From assembly GCA_903847205.1 (NCBI GenBank), contig CAINDA010000066.1:1-63070 (forward strand): a stretch of DNA of 63,070 bases. Reading direction: 5' to 3'. The stretch is from an uncultured Bacteroidota bacterium. Its GTDB lineage: Bacteria > Bacteroidota > Bacteroidia > 2-12-FULL-35-15. Positions 58,099-63,070 of this stretch are shown piece after piece. Both the position numbers and the translations under genes were made by a program. Under the pieces are notes generated by a model, which saw only the letters and a list, made by a program, of their open reading frames with translations, was not told where the DNA came from and made no database searches. Each line of letters starts with the position of its first letter. The stretch's first letter is position 1.

Positions 58099-60231
58099 AT
58101 GAGAAAAATTTTCACTTTAACCTTCCTGCTGCTAAGCAGCATCATTCTGAATAAAGCATCCGCACAGACTGACAATCCTGTAAAATGGAAATTATCGAGT
58201 ACCAAAATCAGCGACTGTGAATATGAACTGTTGTTTGAAGGCGACATTGCAAATCACTGGCATGTATATTCCCTTACTATGAGCGGTGATGACGGCCCTA
58301 TGCCCGCTAAAATAACCATTCCAAAAAACAAAGATTATGAATTAGACGGAAAGGCAACGGAAGGAACTCCTATCACTTCGTTTGATAAACAGTTTGAAGT
58401 AAATGTTGCCTACTTTGAAAAAACGGTAACCTTCAAACAAAAAATAAAATTAAAATCCGATAAGGAAATTACAATCAAAGGAACTTACGAATACCAGGCC
58501 TGTACCGATGAAAAATGTATTTTCCCACCCGCAACACCCTTTGAATTTAAATTAAAAGGCACTGAAGACTGCGCTAAAAAGACTTCCTCTATTGAAACCG
58601 CACCCAGCAAAGAACTTTGTAAATGCGATACTAATGCAATTACAGAAATAATAAATGCGCGGAGCAAAGCTAAAATACCACCTCCTTCAGATACTTTGAA
58701 AACGCAGGCCGTTAAAACATCCGGAGTAATTACAAACCCTGAAAAAGACGACACAGCTATTACCGGGAAGGCGTGGTGGTTAATCTTTTTGACCGGCTTT
58801 GCATGGGGTTTTGCCGCACTATTCACCCCCTGCGTATTTCCTTTGATACCAATGAACGTAAGTTTTTTTCTGAAACAAAGCAAAACAAAAGCAAAAGGAA
58901 AAATTAATGCAGTTTTGTATGCATTATCTATTATTGTAATTTTTGTTTCATTGGGGCTGGGCATCTCCGCATTGTGGGGAGGAGGTGCAATCCATTCATT
59001 TGCAACAAGCGCTGGTTTTAACATTGTTATTTTTATTCTGCTGCTAATTTTTGCAGCATCCTTTTTAGGAGCATTTGAAATAATGCTCCCCTCGAACTTT
59101 GTAAATAAAATTGATAAACAAAGCGACAGGGGCGGTTTTATTGGAATATTTTTTATGGCTTTGGCATTGGTTGTTGTTTCATTTTCATGCACTGGACCTT
59201 TGATAGGCAATGCATTGGTTGTTGCTTCAGAATCGGGAAACACTTCCGGTTCTTTTTGGGCTATGTTCGGTTTCTCTTTCGGACTTGCACTGCCATTCGG
59301 TTTTTTCGCTTTCTTCCCTTCCCTGCTTCATTCAATGCCTAAAAGCGGAGGCTGGTTAAACACAGTAAAAGTAGTTCTTGGATTTTTAGAACTGGCTTTG
59401 GCGCTTAAATTTGCATCAAACGTTGATTTGGTTTATCAACTTGGAATATTAACCCGTGAAGTATTTATTACGCTGTGGATTGCCATATTCGGATTGATGA
59501 GTATTTATTTAATGGGAGGATTTAAAACGGCACATGACAGTGATACAAAACATATTTCTGTTACACGCCTGTTTTTTATTATCATTTCTTTTTCATTGAC
59601 AGTTTATATGATCCCAGGGCTCTGGGGTGCGCCGTTAAAGCTGCTCAGCGGCATTCTGCCTCCACTTGAATATTCTGAATCACCGCATGGCTTTGGCGGA
59701 GGAGAACAAAATACCTCTGCAGCTTCTTTATCTTCGCAAGTTGATCCCGAATTTGCAAAATACATCGAAGTAAATAAAAACGGCATTGTACATTTTAAAA
59801 ATGATTACGAACACGCTTTAGCCTATGCGAAAAAAACAGGGAAGCCCCTTTTGATAGACTTTACAGGACATGCCTGCGCCAACTGCCGTAAAACTGAAGA
59901 TTTTATATGGCCGGTTGACTCAGTAACACGGCGCCTCAATAAGGATGTGGTACTTGTTTCTTTATATGTGGATGATAAACGCTCTTTAGATCCTCATGAT
60001 TTCATGAAAGTATTCTGGTACGGACAGGAAAGAGAAATTACTACTATCGGAGATAAATTCAAATACATTGAAGAAACACTTTACAAACAAAGTACACAGC
60101 CCCTTTATGTTTTACTTGATAATAAAGAACAATTATTGAATCAGCCAAGAGGCTACAAATCCGGGATACCTGAGTACGTTCAATGGATGGATGAAGGTGT
60201 GAGTGAATTCAAAAAACGCTCGGGAAAATAA
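58099..60231 (+). CDS. dsbD: Thiol:disulfide interchange protein DsbD
   Basis: Starting at the ATG at 58099 gives 710 residues; the upstream frame starts at TTG. There is a signal peptide (to ASAQ), a periplasmic N-terminal domain (about 25-160, CTDEKCIFPP), a membrane domain with eight or so helices and the redox motifs TPCVFPLIP and SFSCTGPLIG, and a C-terminal thioredoxin-like domain with CANCRK (about 590). It passes electrons from cytoplasmic thioredoxin to periplasmic thiol proteins. Confidence 0.93.
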   Translation: MRKIFTLTFLLLSSIILNKASAQTDNPVKWKLSSTKISDCEYELLFEGDIANHWHVYSLTMSGDDGPMPAKITIPKNKDYELDGKATEGTPITSFDKQFEVNVAYFEKTVTFKQKIKLKSDKEITIKGTYEYQACTDEKCIFPPATPFEFKLKGTEDCAKKTSSIETAPSKELCKCDTNAITEIINARSKAKIPPPSDTLKTQAVKTSGVITNPEKDDTAITGKAWWLIFLTGFAWGFAALFTPCVFPLIPMNVSFFLKQSKTKAKGKINAVLYALSIIVIFVSLGLGISALWGGGAIHSFATSAGFNIVIFILLLIFAASFLGAFEIMLPSNFVNKIDKQSDRGGFIGIFFMALALVVVSFSCTGPLIGNALVVASESGNTSGSFWAMFGFSFGLALPFGFFAFFPSLLHSMPKSGGWLNTVKVVLGFLELALALKFASNVDLVYQLGILTREVFITLWIAIFGLMSIYLMGGFKTAHDSDTKHISVTRLFFIIISFSLTVYMIPGLWGAPLKLLSGILPPLEYSESPHGFGGGEQNTSAASLSSQVDPEFAKYIEVNKNGIVHFKNDYEHALAYAKKTGKPLLIDFTGHACANCRKTEDFIWPVDSVTRRLNKDVVLVSLYVDDKRSLDPHDFMKVFWYGQEREITTIGDKFKYIEETLYKQSTQPLYVLLDNKEQLLNQPRGYKSGIPEYVQWMDEGVSEFKKRSGK

Positions 60232-60250
60232 AACGCTGCGCTTTAAAAGC

Positions 60251-60589
60251 CTATAAGGATAGCTCTTTCATCGGGTCCCAATAATGTTTGTCAAAATTTT
60301 TTATTTTATCTTTCACTACTTTTATTCCTTCTTTCTCCAGTAACTCCTGCATTAGGAAAGGTGTTTCAAAATGCTGCCGGCCAGTAAGTTCGCCATTGCG
60401 GTTTACCACGCGGTGGGCAGGCACATGTTTTTTCTGCGAATGCGCTGCATTCATTGCCCAGCCCACCATTCTAGATGAACGCGCCGAACCTAGATATTTT
60501 GCAATTGCTCCGTAATTTGTCACACGGCCTTTAGGAATAAGCCTTACAACCTCAAATACATTCTGAAAAAAATCTTCGTGCTTCTGCAT
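60251..60589 (-). CDS. Alkyltransferase-like (MGMT-fold) protein lacking the acceptor Cys
   Basis: The 112 residues match the DNA-binding domain of O6-alkylguanine-DNA alkyltransferases: IPKGRVTNYGAIAKYLG, SSRMVGWAMN and VPAHRVVNRNG. The acceptor Cys of PCHRV is Ala here (Ala58), so it cannot accept alkyl groups and is expected to bind damaged bases and flag them for nucleotide excision repair, as ATL proteins do. It converges with dsbD, 19 bases apart. Confidence 0.88.
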   Translation of the reverse strand: MQKHEDFFQNVFEVVRLIPKGRVTNYGAIAKYLGSARSSRMVGWAMNAAHSQKKHVPAHRVVNRNGELTGRQHFETPFLMQELLEKEGIKVVKDKIKNFDKHYWDPMKELSL

Positions 60590-60675
60590 TTTTATTTATC
60601 TCAATTAAATTCTGTTTAAGTCCTTACTAAAAACTTTGCCGAATGAAAGCACTACACACTCAGTACGTCAAGTAT

Positions 60676-60771
60676 GTCATCCTGAACTTTTGCGAGGGAT
60701 TTTGTTCATTATTAAACAATACAGCTTTTGATTAACAAGATTCCTCTTGGCGAAAAGCCAATCGGAATGAC
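60676..60771. repeat. Small MITE-like element between the ATL gene and trmB
   Basis: GTCATCCTGA (60676-60685) and TCGGAATGAC (60762-60771) are inverted with 8 of 10 matches. Inside is a hairpin ATTCC..TTGGC-GAAAA-GCCAA..GGAAT (about 60739-60768). Ends of the GTCATnCnGA type recur in bacterial intergenic repeats. Confidence 0.55.
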
Positions 60772-60847
60772 AGTTTCCGTAAAATGACAAGTTTCTTTAC
60801 AATTGAAATCTGTTAAAATAAATTTCCAACAAAATTTAAATAATTCA

Positions 60848-61519
60848 CTAAACTTTGAATTTTAAATAACAAATTTTAAATCCCATATCCGAAAACTTTT
60901 TTTCATAATATGTTTTAATGGAGGTGAGCGCCTCATCGCGTTTGGCAGTATCCGCATATAAATCATTTACTGCATCCAATAATTCTAATTTATTTTCTGC
61001 AATAACTTCCCGTGTGAAATCATAAAAAGGTTCATTGTCTGTTTTAAGATGAATCAAACCGCCTCCTTTCAATATTTTTTTATAGCGATTAATGAACATC
61101 ATATTCGTTAAACGATTGCGGATACGGGTTTTCTGAGGCTGCGGGTCTGGAAAAGTAATCCAGATTTCATCTACCTCCTCGGCTCCAAAACAACTGTCAA
61201 TAAAATCAATCCGCGTGCGGATAAAAGCTGTATTATTTATTTTATTTTCGATGGCCTGCTTTGCCCCTGTCCAGATGCGGTTGCCTTTTATATCAACACC
61301 AATAAAATTTTTATCCGGATAACGCTGCGCCAAACCAACAGTATATTCGCCTTTTCCGCAGCCGAGCTCTAACACTATCGGGTTATCATTTTTAAAATAA
61401 TTTTTATGCCAATTTCCTTTTAAAGGCAGGCCTTCCGACCGGGACTCTTCAAACGACAGAAAAAAACAATTGTTGAAAGAATTTACTTCTGCAAACTTTT
61501 TTAATTTACGTTTCGCCAT
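60848..61519 (-). CDS. trmB: tRNA (guanine-46-N7)-methyltransferase
   Basis: The 223 residues have SAM motif I LELGCGKGEYTVGLA, VDIKGNRIWTGAKQA, the TrmB signature ITFPDPQPQKTRIRNRL and a C-terminal helical region. It makes m7G46 in tRNA variable loops. Convergent placement with respect to neighbours is ordinary. Confidence 0.95.
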   Translation of the reverse strand: MAKRKLKKFAEVNSFNNCFFLSFEESRSEGLPLKGNWHKNYFKNDNPIVLELGCGKGEYTVGLAQRYPDKNFIGVDIKGNRIWTGAKQAIENKINNTAFIRTRIDFIDSCFGAEEVDEIWITFPDPQPQKTRIRNRLTNMMFINRYKKILKGGGLIHLKTDNEPFYDFTREVIAENKLELLDAVNDLYADTAKRDEALTSIKTYYEKKFSDMGFKICYLKFKV

Positions 61520-61559
61520 GGATTAGTTACAAGTTCAAAGTTTGATTTAAGTGCCTGTA

Positions 61560-62600
61560 TCAGCCTTTCTTCAAGGTAAATGAAAAAACAGTACCAACTC
61601 CTTCGGTACTCATTACACTGATAGTCTGGTTATGTGCTTCAATAATATGCTTGACAATAGCCAGACCAAGGCCGGTACCGCCCTGTTCGCGTGATCTGCT
61701 TTTATCCACACGGTAAAATCGTTCGAACAAACGCGGGAGGTGTTCTTTAGCAATTCCAATTCCATTGTCGGCAATTTCCACAACAATAGTATCGCCAGCA
61801 TCATAAAAACGAATTTTGGTTTCGCCCTTCTCTCTGCCGTATTTAACTGAGTTTACAATTAAATTAACAATTACCTGGCGGATTCGGAACCTGTCGCCAA
61901 AAACAAAAAGAGGTTTGTTCTCTTCAGGAGGTGTAAGTATAATACCCTTTTCAGCGGTTTTCATTTCCTGAGCATCCACAGTATCTTTCATCAATGCAGC
62001 GATATCAAAACGTTCCTGTTCTATATGCAGTTCACCGGTTTCTAATTGTGAGATGGCTTCTAAATCATCAATAATAGTAATCATGCGGTCAATACTTTTT
62101 TCGGCCCGCATTAAATAATTCCTGTTAATTGAGGGATCTTCCAATCCTCCATCAAGCAGGGTAAGCACGTAACCTTGAATATTAAAAACAGGCGTTTTTA
62201 ATTCATGGGAAACATTTCCTAAAAATTCTTTTCGGTACACTTCTAATTTTTTCAGGCGTTCAATCTCATTTTTACGGTCATCGGCCCAAGCCATAATTTC
62301 GAGATTAAGATTATCGATTTCATTACTGGTATAATGCAGAGGCACTTCAGGTTTATCACTCTGAAGGCGAAAATTTTTAACTGTTATCAGCAAGAGGTTG
62401 ATTTTTTTAAAAATCAAGATATTGACAAAGAATATCATCAGAATGGAAGTAATAAAAGACAGAACAAAGCCCATTGCAGCCATGTGTAATTGAACCTGAC
62501 TGGTTTCTGCCTTCATAAAAAGTGCAATGCCCCCAGAAACGAACAAAGCAAAAAGCAAGGCAAAAATAAATAATGGTATTGAAGGAGGATATTTTCTCAT
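61560..62600 (-). CDS. Membrane sensor histidine kinase
   Basis: The 346 residues have two membrane helices (about 8-30 and 41-64) with a very short periplasmic loop, a linker, the phosphoacceptor helix with His132 in GNVSHELKTP, and the HATPase domain (N box near VNLIVNSVKYG, DNGIGIA, FERFYRVDKSRS, GGTGLGLAIVK). It resembles PhoR/WalK kinases. The short loop suggests sensing within the membrane or through a partner. No response regulator is adjacent in the window. Confidence 0.92.
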   Translation of the reverse strand: MRKYPPSIPLFIFALLFALFVSGGIALFMKAETSQVQLHMAAMGFVLSFITSILMIFFVNILIFKKINLLLITVKNFRLQSDKPEVPLHYTSNEIDNLNLEIMAWADDRKNEIERLKKLEVYRKEFLGNVSHELKTPVFNIQGYVLTLLDGGLEDPSINRNYLMRAEKSIDRMITIIDDLEAISQLETGELHIEQERFDIAALMKDTVDAQEMKTAEKGIILTPPEENKPLFVFGDRFRIRQVIVNLIVNSVKYGREKGETKIRFYDAGDTIVVEIADNGIGIAKEHLPRLFERFYRVDKSRSREQGGTGLGLAIVKHIIEAHNQTISVMSTEGVGTVFSFTLKKG

Positions 62601-62785
62601 TTAATTTTATTAATAATCTGATTTCTGACAGCAGCATGCATTTCAACCAATACCAACGGGGTTTTACAGCAGATAATCAAAATTAAGTTTCAGCAAAAAT
62701 ACACAAATGCCTGAATCGAATAACCCTCTGAATGGAATTGATTACATAGCTAAACCCAATAATTCGGATATTTTTATAATAATGC

Positions 62786-62815
62786 TTGCTGATATGGAAA
62801 ATAAACCTACTTTTG
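62786..62815 (+). promoter_or_regulatory. Promoter of the tRNA-Asp gene (TTG-N19-TACTTTTG)
   Basis: TTG (62786-62788) and TACTTTTG (62808-62815) are exactly 19 bases apart, 25 bases before the tRNA. Confidence 0.8.
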
Positions 62816-62840
62816 CATTCCTATTCTAACAAACTCTTTT

Positions 62841-62914
62841 GGATCGGTAGTTCAGCTGGTTAGAATGCTGCCCTGTCACGGCAGAGGTCGCGGGTTCGAG
62901 TCCCGTCCGGTCCG
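62841..62914 (+). tRNA. tRNA-Asp (anticodon GTC)
   Basis: The 74-base segment folds as a cloverleaf: acceptor GGATCGG with CCGGTCC (one G-U pair), D arm with GTTCAGCTGGTTAGAAT, anticodon loop CTGTCAC with GTC, and T arm CGGGTTCGAGTCCCG. CCA is not encoded. A promoter lies upstream and a terminator downstream. Confidence 0.97.
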
Positions 62915-62930
62915 CAAATTAAAACACGAA

Positions 62931-62965
62931 AAAACCCCGTTATCATTGAGATAGCGGGGTTTTTG
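62931..62965 (+). terminator. Intrinsic terminator after tRNA-Asp
   Basis: AAAACCCCGTTAT (62931-62943) pairs with ATAGCGGGGTTTT (62951-62963) with one G-U pair across a seven-base loop; a T-run follows. Confidence 0.88.
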
Positions 62966-63070
62966 ATTTCTCTGGGGAATGGTTTGATGCTATTTCAATA
63001 AAATCAGGGCTTTTAGAGGGTAAGAAGCAGGAAGCTCCATTTGTTAAAGGTGTTGATAACTTTTGTTTTG

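Noticed and set aside
62841-63070. Integration site or genomic island next to tRNA-Asp
   Set aside because: The tRNA is followed by its terminator; no integrase gene or repeat of the tRNA 3' end is visible in the remaining 100 bases.

Overview
The window reads as a chromosomal segment of an AT-rich member of the Bacteroidota. The main evidence is: several secreted proteins ending in type IX secretion (T9SS) type A or type B sorting domains; promoters of the Bacteroidota form TTG-N19-TAnnTTTG (clear at rpsF, the tRNA gene and the gene at 57073); a TonB-dependent receptor with an N-terminal carboxypeptidase-regulatory-like domain; and a complete dcw cluster in the usual order. No rRNA, CRISPR array or prophage was seen. 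No T9SS machinery gene lies in the window, although T9SS cargo is abundant.

Layout. 1-7069 is an accessory region. It has the edge of an insertion sequence that appears to have cut the front off a peptidase-S74/T9SS protein, a small unknown protein, a 21-bp tandem array next to a terminator, a large GloVer-repeat T9SS protein, and an SGNH hydrolase whose 3' end is also present as a relic on the other side of the GloVer gene. 7453-14092 is housekeeping: pntAB, an HD-domain protein, a MaoC-like protein, an unknown outer-membrane-type protein, and rpsF-rpsR-rplI. dnaX follows (14387-16204) and carries two long A-runs where slippage would give a gamma-like short product. 16495-25814 holds five co-oriented large exported proteins. 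Three are fibre-like, with collagen-like, GxYG or 10-residue shafts; two of these end in phage-tail-collar-like His-rich heads. They alternate with two paralogous PKD plus T9SS type B proteins. This is the most unusual locus in the window.

25989-37407 carries gyrB, an outer-membrane barrel plus giant TPR protein pair, ftsE, a pyrimidine-dimer glycosylase homologue and a TonB-dependent receptor. 37631-53758 (minus strand) is the dcw cluster mraZ-rsmH-ftsL-ftsI-murE-mraY-murD-ftsW-murG-murC-ftsQ-ftsA-ftsZ, which makes peptidoglycan precursors and the divisome. It has MraZ-type operator repeats in front and a terminator after ftsZ. Three MITE-like palindromic elements sit at junctions inside it and seem to supply ribosome-binding sites, a stop codon and even coding sequence. 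54256-62600 holds pabB, tilS, two small unknown genes, dsbD, an alkyltransferase-like gene, trmB and a histidine kinase. A tRNA-Asp gene with its own promoter and terminator closes the window.

All calls come from reading the sequence; no database search was run. Start codons were corrected where the longest frame began at TTG/GTG or overlapped a terminator.
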